A model generated the notes under the pieces. It worked only from the letters and a program-made list of their open reading frames with translations. It ran no database searches and had not been told where the DNA came from. 64,000 bases of DNA, taken from assembly GCA_025093985.1 (NCBI GenBank), contig JACAAK010000001.1:1240001-1304000 (forward strand), given 5' to 3'. This DNA is from Calvatia gigantea (Eukaryota > Basidiomycota > Agaricomycetes > Agaricales > Lycoperdaceae). Positions 48,359 to 60,519 of this stretch are shown here, one piece after another (positions within the stretch are counted from its first letter, which is position 1; every line of letters begins with the position of its first letter). The translations under genes and the position numbers were made by a program.

Positions 48359-49013
48359 ATGTCGTCGACAACAACCGAGGCAACCCCTCGCGTCTCTTTC
48401 GCGTCAATCACGTCCAATAACCTCGGAACTGTTCGCAAGCTCAACTCGGTACTCTTCCCAATAAAGTACAGTGAAAAGTTTTATCAGGGTATCCTTAAGC
48501 CGGAAGTAGAAGACTTTTGCAAGCTTGGTATGGACGCTCCACGTCATTGACTGTCGTTTGCGCTGATGAGAACATTTCAGTTTACTATAATGATATACCG
48601 GTACGTTCTCAATTTATTACGGTTGGACATTTTTGTCCATCTCTGCCGATAAGGTTGGAACCATCTGCTGTCGACTGGAGAACAAGGACGATCAAACTCA
48701 CTTGTATCTCATGACCATGGGCGTCTTGGCTGTGAGTCCGATCAACCAAACATAACGGCGAAGCCCTCACGCTTCCCTGTAATAGCCATACAGATCTCGG
48801 GGCTTGGGGTCCCAAAGTCTTGAATTAGTACTGAAAGCCGCGGAGGCCCTTCACAAGCCCAAAATCAATAGAATCTACCTCCATGTGCAGGTTTCCAACG
48901 ATGGGGCCAAATCGTTCTATGAACGTCATGGATTCCAAGAAGTTGAAATTCATAAGGACTATTACAGAAAGATCGAGCCTCATGACGCATGGGTCCTCGC
49001 GAAGTCGTTCTGA
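48359..49013 (+). CDS. NAA50: N-alpha-acetyltransferase Naa50-like (GNAT fold)
   Basis: Acetylates protein N-termini, often with the NatA complex. The ATG at 48359 starts MSSTTTEATPRVSFASITSN; the family entry is NLGTVRKLNSVLFPIKYSEK, with FPIKYSEKFY matching the peptide-binding FPVxYxxKFY. Introns then join VYYNDIPVGTICCRLENKDD, LYLMTMGVLA and PYRSRGLGSQSLELVLKAAE; RSRGLG is the acetyl-CoA loop (R-x-x-G-x-G). The fold ends with IYLHVQVSNDGAKSFYERHG, then FQEVEIHKDYYRKIEPHDA. Stop at 49013. About 170 residues, as expected. Four exons with good borders. Confidence 0.94.
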
Positions 49014-49263
49014 TCAGACCGAATGAACCGATTATGAAGGCACCTCTTTGTTATTGTGCTGTAAGTACTGTGACCTAAAGCAAAAAAGGGGGCTGAAGTA
49101 CGCGACCACAGGAAAGCAACAAGCACTGGGGTATCTGAAGGTCAACAAAGAGAGAGCAAATATTACAGATAGTTTAAATATTTGGGTATCCTCTTGTGCT
49201 CCATATTAGTTCGTGGCTTCTAGAATGGTCAAGAGCTTAACCGACTTACGAATCCTCTAGTAA

Positions 49264-50097
49264 TTATGAGGATGACCATGGCTCGTCGGGCTTGCCACAA
49301 CCCTTCACAAGCTACGAGACCGATCTACTATCAGTCACTGATCGTGGACTAGGTCGGTCGATACTCACCTGGTGGCGCTTTAGAGCATCTTTTCTTGTGA
49401 AGGTCTTCCCACAACCTCCGTTGCAGAAATACGGCTTTTCACCTGTGTGCGTTTCCCGGTGCCGCTTGAGATCATGCTGGCGATTGAATGAGAGCGTGCA
49501 AAGGTCACACGAAAATGGGCGCGAGGGCGATGCCGGATATTGAGATGATGGTACCGTCGAGGCTGGTGTGAGAGGAATCTGAGGAGGGTGTGACGGGTTG
49601 TTGTGGTACGACGTCGGACTCGCAGGCTGCGGCATATATGGATGAGCTTGAGAGTGAGATCTTCCCCGCCCCTGTCCGTGTGACGAGTAATGCGGGTACG
49701 AGTAAGATTGTGAATTACCCCGCGAATGGGACGGGTAGGCAGTGGTGTAGGGATGTGTTGATTGTGGTCGGGGGCTTTGCTGATGATGAGAGTGGCGTTG
49801 TCCATATAATGTGTCATCCGAAGCTGGTGCCGGCACAGAATTATAAGCTTGGTATCCTGTAGACGAGGGACTTGGGTGGTTATACGAGGTATTTGTTGGA
49901 TAGTACTGAGAAGCATAATCTCCATCGCTGGTTGGCGAATGAGTGTCACTGTTATACACTGGGGGCATCGATTGAGGCGAAGTCGGGTTCCCATTCGACT
50001 GGTAGGACGTCGGGGAATAATTAGTAGGAGGAGAATATGATTGTGATACGTCGTTCCAGGTCATATTGGAATACTGGTATGATCGACGATCGCTCAT
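49264..50097 (-). CDS. C2H2 zinc-finger transcription factor
   Basis: The ATG at 50097 starts MSDRRSYQYSNMTWNDVSQS, followed by about 190 residues rich in Ser, Pro, Tyr, His and Gln. Two C2H2 fingers lie at the end: FSCDLCTLSFNRQHDLKRH with the linker TGEKP, and YFCNGGCGKTFTRKDALKRH. An intron (GTGAGT...CTCGTAG) follows ALKRHQ and joins LVKGCGKPDEPWSSS to the stop at 49264, leaving only a short tail. About 260 residues. The finger pair resembles many fungal stress or developmental regulators of the Crz1/Azf1 type, but the paralogue cannot be named from sequence. Confidence 0.88.
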
Positions 50098-52544
50098 GGC
50101 TGGGGTTTCGAGAGGTGTCCGATGCGACGTGTGTTCACACTCGAGTTCATAAATGTTACAAGGGCGGGCGCTTGGGTATCGACACCAATCCGTTTTAGTC
50201 GCAACGTTTTTAAATACTAAAGGTCAAGAAGGGTGACCAACTTCCAAAGTTTCCAATACTTAGAAGGTATGTATTCCATCTGGTGCCTGATTTCAAAGTG
50301 GTGACCTGATTGTCATGTCGCCAACATGTCGTATGCACCGAAGGCCAAATTTCACGTATCTAGGATAGGTTGCACCCTAAGTAAGTTAGTTTGAGGGCCT
50401 GCAGCCGATGTTTCGTCCGAATGCACAGCAGGATATAAAACGCTTGGATGTACAGATCGGAGATTCACCGTGACAATCTGGATGAAAGGCCGAGATCCAC
50501 GTAGAGATGCTCACTCCAGGAACTACACTTTCGGAGAGAAACCCGACTCTACCTGGTCCGCACCTCCCACCATCCAACAGCGACAGAGGTCATAAATTCA
50601 TGCGCCCGCTGGCTGTGATGACCCGAACCGGCAGGAAACTCTACGACATCATCTAAGTATCTTCAGTGTTTCAGCCATGAAATGGCTCGCTCCTCGACAG
50701 CCCGTCCCCTGCGCGTGGACAAAAAATTCCCCCTTTAATGATCATCAGACCAGATATTTGTGTTTACCGGGCCATCGGTTCCTGATCACCTGCAGCGAGG
50801 AGCTGGTGGCACGGGTCCTTAACTGTAGCAGTGAGCCCGACGGTTCCGCACTTGCAATATTTTTCAGTAGTAGACATAGTTGATCTGCTAGTAAGTTTTG
50901 GTATTGATAGCTCTGACGAGTCTCAAATATGCTCATCGGCACTCCGTTACCGTGGCAAGTTCATCTGTTATTTCGGATTTACTCAGTGTGGATAAACAGA
51001 GCGTTCACTACGAGCCCTGACAGGCCTGACGACCCCTTATGTCACTTGAAATTTGTACCTAGTTTGGGTGACTAAGCCCCTCAAACCTCTCGTCATTGTG
51101 GGAGACTTTTCAATATTTAATATACGGATGATGGGTCGCAGAAGATTTAATAATATTGAGCTTATATTTTAATTTAAACCTATTTGTTTAAAGCCTCGCA
51201 GAGATTTCAGGGTTGAAGGTTTTTCTTAGCCAGGGTCGCATTCAGCAGACAGGCAAGGTGCGTCAGTCAGGTTCAATCTCATTTGTCCTGTGCTACTGGC
51301 CGGAAATTCGTCACTCCACTCCATCGATCACGACCGCAGCATCCTTCGACAGGATCGTTAACCCTATAAGTACCTATCTGTTAAATGGTTTCTCGTGTTC
51401 AGGTTCGCGCCAAAGGGGGGTTTGACCACTTCAAGGAAAACCTCTTTTTCCGCAGCTGATGCGGTAATTTCCAGACAGGTGTCCGACATTGAGAAATTCG
51501 AAAGCGAACCTCCGTCGTGTTCCCTTCTGGAAAGCGAGAAAATCAACAGTTGCTAGGCGGGCATGTTCATTCGTGGTTCACATTTTGGCAGCGCAGCACT
51601 GATGAGGCAATCCGCCCCATTTGGTTTTTTGTGTGCGTTCAGTCGGCCCCTGCACGGCACTTGATGTATGTGTTTGTCAAAGTGAAATGTTGACGTATCC
51701 GTCCCTGATTTCTGTCGATGCAGTTTGCAGGCATAGTGATGTGTAGATCTCTGGGGAAGCATGGGCCAGCACAGATTCTGAGTTTTGGTTTTTGGATGTG
51801 CAAGCGTTTCATTATTCTTGACGCAAAGGGCTGTCTGGACTTTGTATCTTCAAGTTAGACCTACCAACATTTCAACTGGTTCCAACCGACTTTGTCGCTT
51901 ACAATTACGATTATGAATGTGGAGATAAAGGGCCCGAGATTTCAATTGAGGTGTGCAACTAACACTGAATCCAGTAGATTGAACCCATGCCTTTCGTGGG
52001 TTTGCTCCGATCATCGATGTTTCTGCGCTGTGAGAATCAGCACCACATTGGGGAGAATTGCACGAAGGTATTGTGGGAGTTAGGCCATCGACATCGACAG
52101 TTCCGTAATTTCCTACCGGCTTCTTTCAGCCAAGGAGATTTGACCATGGTCACACTAGTCCCGATGAACTTCGGGTCTGATATTCCAGAAGTTCGGAAAG
52201 TTGATCTTCCATGAGGTCATGATCTAAACACGGTCGTTGATTCGGCGGTCCCGGTGCCTGAACGCTAAGGTGACTATCAGGGTTCGTTGGACAAAAAACT
52301 TGATTTGACGATGCCGTCTTTGATTGCTCTTGAATTTCTAGCATTGAGAGGTCTAGCTACATAAAGACATGATAGGTTGGGTGAAGCGAAATGGAGTGTT
52401 CAGCGCTCAGGGACTTCGTCTCATGAACTGATGGTTCCCGACTCGGCAGGTGACCTCGCTCCATGTCTTGTCTGGCATCTGGCCCCTGCAAGACGGCTTA
52501 GCGCTTCAACTCTTGCATCGTTCTGAACCCTCGGATATTTTCAC
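50098..52544. other. Region without a supported gene
   Basis: About 2.4 kb between divergent C2H2 and DNA ligase genes. AT-rich around 51110-51190. Short frames only; none has a motif, a plausible start plus splice context, or likeness between copies. The last few hundred bases should hold the ligase promoter. Confidence 0.45.
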
Positions 52545-55442
52545 ATGAAGAAACGCGAGCTTCCTGCCGAAGGTACCCAATCTCCACCAAAAAAGCGGGC
52601 GAGACAAACTCGCCTTGATGCCTTTTTCAACGGGTTTCCTCCCAAAGTGCGAACGGCGCAAACGGAGGGTAGCACACCTTCCAACAGAAGGAAGGTCGGC
52701 GGCACGAAAGGAGGCACATCTGTGCTGCCCATAATTATTGATGATGAAGGACAGGAGGCCGCAGAACCGGTGTCAACGCGAGTGTCACAGGCGAAGGTAG
52801 GAGGAAATATCGCACAAAGTCATGTCGAAGAGGCAAAACCCCTTTTGTTCGCACCCTTGGACGTCGATCCTGTAATCTACCTTCCTGACGAACAGCCCTG
52901 GCTGAGAGGTGGAGCACCCTATGCGTTCTTGGCTTACACACTCTCCACTATCTCCCAAACGCGATCTCGTATCATCATCATCAACGCCCTAACGAACTGT
53001 CTGCGGACCGTCATGGCCAAACAGCCGGAAACTCTGCTTCCTTCTCTATACCTTTTATCCAATACGCTCGCGCCACCTTATATTCCTGTCGAACTTGGTC
53101 TGGGACCTTCCATAATCTCACGCGCTATCCAAAGTGTTTCTGGTATCACCCCAGCAACTCTGAAACGACTTTATAATACTCTAGGAGATCCTGGAGATGT
53201 TGCAGTTGCAGCTAAATCTAACCTAAGGACCTTGGTCCCGCATCCCCCGCTTACAATTCCCTACGTCTATGAATCTCTGCTTAAGATCGCTCATTCGAAG
53301 GGCCAAGGAGCGACAAAGCAAAAAGAGAAGATTGTTGAAAAACTTCTGCTATCCGCCAATGGCGAAGAAGTTCGATTTCTGACTCGGACTCTTTGTCAGA
53401 ACATTCGCGTTGGAGCCGTTAGGGTCTCCCTGCTCACGGCATTGGCACGAGCTATCGTCCTTTCTCGCGCGTCATCGGATTTACCAAAGGATGAGGATGA
53501 CTTACAAGTGTCGTCTAAGTTGCTAAGTAAAATTCAGAAGTTGCCCGCGGAGGCGAAGAAGAAACCGACAGACCCCGCCAGAACCGAGCTGAATGACATC
53601 TTCTCGAGGGCTGAAGCCTTAGTCCGAAGTGTCTTTGTCAAGCACCCAAATTATGATGACATTGTTTCCGCACTTTTGGAAACTGGATTGGCAGGCCTAG
53701 ACGAGAAGGTTCCTCTTGCAATAGGTTCGCATTGTGATATTTTCGCGCCAGTGTCTCATCTTCGCAACAGGTATTCCGCTGCACCCGACGTTAGGGTCGC
53801 CCATGCGTTCCCTGCTGGAAGTCTATGAAAGACTGGAAGATCAACCGTTCGTTGCTGAATTCAAATACGACGGGCAGAGAGCACAAATTCATGCTACTGT
53901 CGAAAATGGGCAAATACTTGATTTCAAAATGTTCTCGCGTCACCTGGAGGACATGACCACCAAGGTTTTTCTTCCAGATCTGTGTGAATGCGTGACTCAT
54001 TCTATTCGTTCAGTACCCCGACATACAACATCTCATGCAATATATCGGAGGTCGAACACCCTCAGTGACTTCTTTCATAATGGACGCAGAAATTGTTGCC
54101 GTCGACCCTCGCACTGGTGCGATCAAGACATTCCAAGAGCTAGCGAACCGGGCGAAAAAAGATGTACAGCTGAAAGATATTCAGGTATCTGTATGCTTGT
54201 ACGCGTTCGATCTGATGTATCTTAACGGAAAAGTGAGTTAGCTGATACTGTCCTTTATTGAAGACGCTCAAAATGTTTTCAGTCACTCCTTCGAAGTACC
54301 TTCCGTGAGCGGCGCGCTTTGCTTCGAAATCATTTTGCCCCACATACCGCTGAGGAGATCGGATTTGCTCGCTTTGCTCACGTGGAAAGCATAGACAGTG
54401 AAATAGGCAGGACTAGCGTGGAGGATTTCTGGCAGAAATCTATAGAAAGCCAGTGCGAAGGCTTAATGATTAAGGTCTGTCGTGGCGGTCCATATCCATT
54501 AAACTCTTGTCCGGTTGACCGCTCTCGACAGCTTCTTGATAATACCATGGTTCGCGATGAAGGTAACAGCAAGGAGAATGCCTCCCGAAAGAAACCTCTG
54601 CCAGCGACCTATGAACCGGACAAGAGAACGGCCGCCTGGTTAAAATTGAAGAAAGATTATGTCACTGGGATCAATGATAGCCTTGACCTAGTTCCGGTTG
54701 GCGCGTGGTATGGTAACGGAAGAAAGGTCAAATGGTGGAGTCCTATTCTTATGGCGTTATATGACCAGGCAAGTGGTCGGTATATCGCAGTATGCAAGTG
54801 CATGTCGGGTACGCCAAGATCATTCCTTATTCCTTGCCTGTTATTTATCTGAGTTAGGGTTCACGGACAAATTTTATCAGGTATGTGCCGCAGTAGCCCC
54901 CCCGGTTTGTCCCTAACACCGTGAAGGCTCTTAGGGATAGATATTCCCCATCAACCGAGGAAGCAGCAACATGTTCTGTTCAAGGGCTCTGGGATTGCGA
55001 TTTTGGAGGTCGGCAGGACGAAGTTCTCAGTGTCTGAAAACTACCCTGATGTATCTTTTTTTGAAGGATTCACGCCAGATGTGTACTTCCGTCCACAAGA
55101 AGTCTGGGAAATACGAGGAGCAGAGTATGTACCAGTCGATTAAATCATGCTTCGATGGCCCTTCTGACCCACATCTGTTCCAGCATCACTTTGAGTCTTG
55201 TCTCAGTTGCTGCAAAGGGGCTGGTGTCCCAGTCACGCGGTCTGAGTGTTCGCTTTCCCAGATTCGTGAAGGTACGGGAGGATAAATCCACTGAGCAGGC
55301 AAGTACACCCGACTTCTTGGCTAGCATGTGGAAGAAACAGCAGGGTAAACAGGCGGAGGGTGATGAAGACCTGATCGATGCTGATTTTGAGAGCTCCTCT
55401 GCTTTCTCTGAAGGCGACCCGTCAGAAGAGGATGGTCTGTAA
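52545..55442 (+). CDS. CDC9: DNA ligase I (ATP-dependent, replicative)
   Basis: Seals Okazaki fragments and repair nicks in the nucleus. The ATG at 52545 gives MKKRELPAEG and a basic stretch followed by QTRLDAFF, a PCNA-interacting box (QxxLxxFF). The helical DNA-binding domain follows (PYAFLAYTLSTISQTRSRI, LGLGPSIISRAIQSVSGIT, LTRTLCQNIRVGAVRVSLL). The catalytic core includes the adenylation motif EFKYDGQRAQIH, then FIMDAEIVAVDPRTG, YAFDLMYLNG, CEGLMIK, and AAWLKLKKDYVTGINDSLDL. The OB part has GAWYGNGRKVKWWSPILMA, KFYQALRDRYS, WDCDFGG, then FTPDVYFRPQEVWEIRGADI after an intron, and GLSVRFPRFVKVREDK. The acidic tail ends EEDGL at 55442. That OB-domain intron has a poor GTCGGC donor. At least nine exons. 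Confidence 0.95.
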
Positions 55443-55616
55443 CACGTAGGACGAAGCTGAATGTACATACGATAGTGTGAAGAATGTATAAGGGCCCAGG
55501 TATGCGCACTCCCGCGGTGGGTGTTTGGCGTGGGTGGGTTCCCAGAACTTCGGCTAATCAGAACTACTACTCTTGACCTCATACCTTTTACACCCCACCT
55601 ACAGTCGACTTCTACG

Positions 55617-56626
55617 ATGAGACTCCTCAATATATTAGGATTCCTGCCAGCCCTGAATGTCGCAGTTCATGCTCTGGAAACGGTGCAAGATGCCGGTTGG
55701 TCCTCAATCATTGTCAGGGCGAGACAGAACTGACCCCTTGCTAGCAAGGATAGCGAGGGACCTCATCGACCATTCACCCTATTCAGTGGGTTCAATGGCG
55801 ACCACTTTTCCAACGGACGATCCGAGACTTCCAGGTACTGGCGTCAAATTCAGCGCCTATTAGGCATGACCGAGCAGGTCTAATTAAGATGAATTCACAG
55901 CACAACCCTTCTCACTTCCTGAATACTACGCAAGGTCTGGAAATTCTGCCTCGCTCCGTCTTTCGTAAACTCACAAGAGCATCCCATAGCTGCTACAACA
56001 ATGGTTCATTGACCCTCTTATTCCTGCCGATTTCCCGCCATAGTCGAAACATATTACATGCACCAGGACAAGCGGCTTCAATATCAATAACCTCGCAGAA
56101 GCTGCTGGCTCGCAATCCCCGGGTAGCATTGATCGGAAATGTGACTATCTTCAAGGATACCTCGAGTATCCCTGACTTCGATTACATGAAACGGTGCTAC
56201 CTCACCAAACACCGTGATGCTAAGTGGTGGTTGCCGGGTGACAACCAAGCGGCTCACCTCGTTAGTTCCGATTACGTCATTGACTCGGTTGTTTGAGCTG
56301 ACGGTACTTACTTATTGGCGTTAGTCATATTGGGCTCGCTTCGATCCTCATGTAAGTTGAAGCCCGATATATTTTGGCTATCTACTGACTCTTGGTTTGG
56401 TTCTTCAGACGATTTATTTCGTCGGTGGCTTTGGCGAGTGCGTGTTCTTATACTCATCATACTTGATGGTCAAAGCATCACAATGACCGAACACAATTGC
56501 AGTGAACATTACATCGGTTATATACCCCTCCAGCTCTATCAGACAGCTGGTGTGTCCAAGCCAGAACTTGAACTGGAGGAAGACCGTGCCGAACAGCAGG
56601 TATGGATATCGCAACAGAATGATTAG
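55617..56626 (+). CDS. Secreted CREG-like protein (pyridoxamine-phosphate-oxidase fold)
   Basis: The ATG at 55617 gives a signal peptide (MRLLNILGFLPALNVAVHAL). An intron joins ARIARDLIDHSPYSVGSMAT, the family's N-terminal helix and first strand. Further blocks are NNGSLTLLFLPISRHSRNIL, APGQAASISITSQK, NPRVALIGNVTIFKDTSSIP, RCYLTKHRDAKWWLPGDNQA, SYWARFDPH, IYFVGGFGD, and after an intron HYIGYIPLQLYQ. The stop is at 56626. These blocks follow the CREG/split-barrel pattern of secreted glycoproteins that keep the FMN-binding fold but usually lack enzyme activity. Around 250 residues. The exons around 55850-55960 are the least certain part. Confidence 0.83.
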
Positions 56627-56679
56627 ACGGTCACGAAACTTGGTATAATTGCTATTACAATCCTCTAACCGGGGATCAA

Positions 56680-58253
56680 CTAGCCATCTGCTATCTGCCC
56701 GCGCCAACTAGCAATCTGGCCTTCGAGAAGCCGTTGATATACATTTGCTTCACTTCCTTTCTGTTGTAGAATATTATGCACAATTTGAGAAAGATCGCCT
56801 GCCAGTGCCTGCAGCCATTCTGGGTCTCGGTCGCTGGGTGGCAGACTTGCTTGTAAAGTACCGTAGGTGGAAATTAGTTGAAATCTGTACCAGAGAGACG
56901 TTGGAGAGGAGCCGTTGAAATCCGTTTCCGGTTGTGGCACTTGGAATAATCGCAAAATTTCCGAGGCAACAGGGATTGGTTTCATGGTTGAAAGGGTGTC
57001 TGTGATGACAGGTCCCTTGTCGACCGTCTTTGCTGTGCGTCCACGCATTCTCGGCTGCGGTCGTGGGGCACTACCTGTTGCTGGGAGTCCTAGTCCACCA
57101 ATGAATTTCTGACATATCCCTATTTTGAATTTGAGAACATGAGTTGCGGTAGGTTGGCTGAGTTGAGATATGAGCTGAGGTATTGAGTTGACCGAGTGGG
57201 CCCGAGTATAGAACGCCAAGACCAACGCTTGCAAATCTACCTCCGCAGTAGATGTTAAATTGACAAGCTAGAACCGAATGAGCCGGTGCTGATCCATACG
57301 GTGCTTCACTCACAAGTGACAGGAGCCGACCTGCCAAGCGCTGTCGCTGCTGTTGCTGTTGTATCAGGCAGTGCACAATAATTGCGATAGGAACATCAAG
57401 GTGGGCCTTCCTATTATCGTCAAGTATTTGATCGGCAAGTATGGACGAATATCGAGCTTGTATATGGGTCAGCTACGACACCTGTGACAGAGGTTAATAG
57501 TCAAATACCTTGGATATCAGCGTGTTTCAATTCTTCATCGCGTTCAAAAGAGGGAGATTAGCCATTCTAACAGCGGCCATGCCTGATCAGTCACAACCAT
57601 GGGTGGGACAGCCTCCGAGCTGAGGGCACCAACATTACTGTGCCCGATTCTTTCTGAATGTCTTGTCTTAGCTTTAGGAGTCGACAACACAGTGCTTTGA
57701 CGTGAAAGAAATTCGGAGTGAAGCAACTCCCAGCAATCACTGGCTTGAATGATACGCACGGCTCGCTTCGCGATGGTCGAGTCTCCTTCGTTATGACCAG
57801 GGACTGAAGCGCGGGGCGATCTCCGTCGAGGGAGGGCTCGATATAGTGCATCGGGAGTATTGGTATGTAAGTAAGCTATCAATGATCTCTGTGCACTGAC
57901 AACCGCCTTTGGCGGAATGGGGTTCAGGGACATTCGATGTTGATGTTGTTTCATGATTTTGGACGGCGAGGCTTGGATAGGCGAATCGTCTTCATCTTCG
58001 GCTGTTGTTGATTCAAAAGTTGGTTGCAGAGACATGTAGATCAGCTGTCGTATATGAGGACTAGGATAATCAATGTCAAAGTAAGGTCTGAGTAGACGAC
58101 ACAGACATACGGCCAAGGGTTGAATTCAGAAGAGCGCAATTGGTCAAGGGTCGCAATCGCCGTTTCGAACTGGCCTTCTTCAAAACAACTATCAACGAGA
58201 CCACGTTGGAGAGTGCTAAGTTCCCATGTTTGCCGGCAATTGTCGTGTGGCAT
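56680..58253 (-). CDS. Hypothetical helical protein of about 450 residues
   Basis: Not recognised. The first in-frame Met is at 58253 (MPHDNCRQTWELSTLQRGL). The N-terminal part, VDSCFEEGQFETAIATLDQL, looks like a helical repeat of TPR kind. An intron of about 57 nt joins PHIRQLIYMSLQP. Then come an acidic linker (TTAEDEDDSPIQASPSK), VVSAQRSLIAYLHTNTPDAL, WELLHSEFLSRQSTVL and WPLLEWLISLFERDEEL. Further exons read HCLIQQQQQRQRLAGRLLSL and ALVLAFYTRAHSVNSIPQLI. The last exon has SPTSLWYRFQLISTYGTLQ and ends WRGQIADG at 56680. Four to five exons with consistent frame. No signal peptide or membrane segment. Confidence 0.72.
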
Positions 58254-60519
58254 GTGTCGAGCAGTTTGGCGATCCGCGTCAAGTCTGGTCAAAGTCGCGT
58301 TGAACGTTGAACGTTGAGATCTGAGAGGCTGACTGAACGTATCTAGACACGCCGATCAACCGCTGTCACAAACACCGAAAGCCACGTTCTGTGACTTTCG
58401 TGTTCCAACCCCTCAAGGCCGCACTCCCACTACCAAGATCACAGTTAACGTTGGGCATATGAGAATCAAACGTCTATTATAAGCCTGTGCAAATATATAA
58501 CCGTGAAGTCCGAAACAGATCTGCTTCCACGAGAGTATTCTCTGCGTGCGACCGGACAACCTACTATCGTGCTGCAACGAAGGCAGTCATATCAAACTCG
58601 GCCGACTTCCAACCTGTGATCAGTGTCGTGTGTGTGTGTTTCGAGTTGTAGCGAACTAAATGCAAAAGGGTAGATTACTTTATGCCTATCTTAAACCAAT
58701 TTGGTTATCGTTGAGAATATGGCTAGTCATAGTGATGAACGATAACTTGGAGCATCAGGCTACAAGTCCTGCCGATAAATAGGCCAACTTCCTGACAACA
58801 CACCAACGTTTATGCGGTGGGCGTTGAACGGTATGAACATCATGATCGCACGCTTGACATGAGGACCATCACATGGGTGCAGACTTGTAACACTTCATCT
58901 AGATGATTATGGGGGTGGGGTACGCTAACTCGTTGGGGCATTGGGAGTTGCCAGGAGTCTGCGCGTGTGCATGTTGAAATGTTGAGCGCGACTTCCAGTG
59001 ATTGAACTCGGCTGACTTATACTACCAAAAAAGGTCATAAGGGGCAGCCTTCTCGTTAAAGTCCTTGATTTAGTCGATCAGAGAAGGCGGGTTCCTCGGA
59101 AGGAAGACATAGGTAGCCGGATATAGTGAATGAAGGCAGCGATCAACACGGAGCTTGCATCTCTAGCACACAGTATACAGGAATGGGCGACTCGAAAAAA
59201 TCAATGAACCGCCTTGAAGGGTCGGTGTTACATTGGAATTGAAGTTGATATCTAAGAATCAAGTGGGTTCAAACGTTCAATTGTTCAACTGGCGGCCTTG
59301 GGTGACCGTGACTTGGTAAGTGATACAGGGACCAAATTCGACCAAACACAGCGCAACCAAGTTCAATTCCCCAGTCCACTGCCTAAAAGAGATGCTCGTC
59401 CGTTTGGTGAACACATTTCGACTCTCTGGAAGAAGATATTTCTCAGTTATGCCAGAATATTCAGGCCCAGGAACTGTGGAATTTAAAATGCGAGAGAAGG
59501 TTACATCGCTTTCTAACACGGCCGCGATCTGCTGACTGGGTTCGGACTCTTTTAGTTGACTGCGCTCTTTCAACCGACCTTTCTGCTGGTTAATAACGAC
59601 TCATGGAAGCACCGTCATCACGCTGCCATGCGAGCTATAGACGGAGGTAACGGAGAAACTCGTAAGTACGCGGATCTGGGATAGCACTTCCTGAGGAGAA
59701 GTATGTAATCCATGACCCAGACTTCTCAATTAGGATAGTATCCGATGTCTTCAAAGGAAAGGTGTGTCCTAAATCTTGGAATAGAACATCTAGCTGACCT
59801 TCTTCAATATATAATGAAATATAATAGAGCCCCATCCAGAGGCACCGTATGATCAATTCAGCTCTGTCGGAGGAGTTTACTCAAGGGTTGCACGCCTTGT
59901 CATTGGAAGTTAGAACAGAGGAAGAAGCAACCCAGGCCTCAGGTTGAAATGACCCCAGCACGTTGCAAACCTTGATGACATATCGTGACATTCGTCGGTG
60001 CTTTGTTATCTACGGGTGATTTTCCGCTGACATTCTTTGCAGGAACAAAGATAGCTTGTTAAACGATGTGTTTCTAAGCCAAGAATAATATCCAATTTTT
60101 TTCTGCACAATTTGTGATCTTTGTCTTGAGATCGTACTTTGGCTCCATTGGTCCCATGGATACGGTGAGTTTCCTTGTGAGAACTGGTCCTCACCTCCGC
60201 CCGAGATAAAATCTCAGATTCAGAGGAACTGGCCGTCACCATAACCAGCCTGTTAAAATCTTTAAAGTGCTGGACGGTGACTCGGTTTGCTTTCGAACAT
60301 GGTCACCAGAGGACACTGCTGTAAGTAGATGGCTGTGTGTATTGGTACATCAGTCCCAACTACAAACTTGGAAAAGATTTTTTTGGGTGACCTTGACAGC
60401 AGCCCCGCCTCGACGGGTTTCCCATCCTCTCATGTTAACGCCGTCAAGAACGGCCTTCCGATATAAACATCATCCACAACTGGTCATATCTTGATACCCA
60501 TATCTTCCTCCACTACTAC
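58254..60519. other. Region without a firmly supported gene
   Basis: About 2.3 kb. A minus frame at 59635-59856 has moderately protein-like content (GQLDVLFQDLGHTFPLKTSD, GSWITYFSSGS) and could be an exon of a small gene, but I find no convincing partner exon. A charged minus frame at 60006-60242 is similar. Near 58297-58320 there is a small direct repeat (gttgaac units). No RNA genes or transposon ends recognised. Confidence 0.45.

Noticed and set aside
49590..49862. 90-residue plus-strand frame with protein-like ending
   Set aside because: Opposite the low-complexity N-terminal exon of the C2H2 gene; its composition mirrors the Ser/Tyr/His-rich coding strand.
58620..58640. Short GT dinucleotide run
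   Set aside because: Only about six units; ordinary microsatellite with no sign of function.
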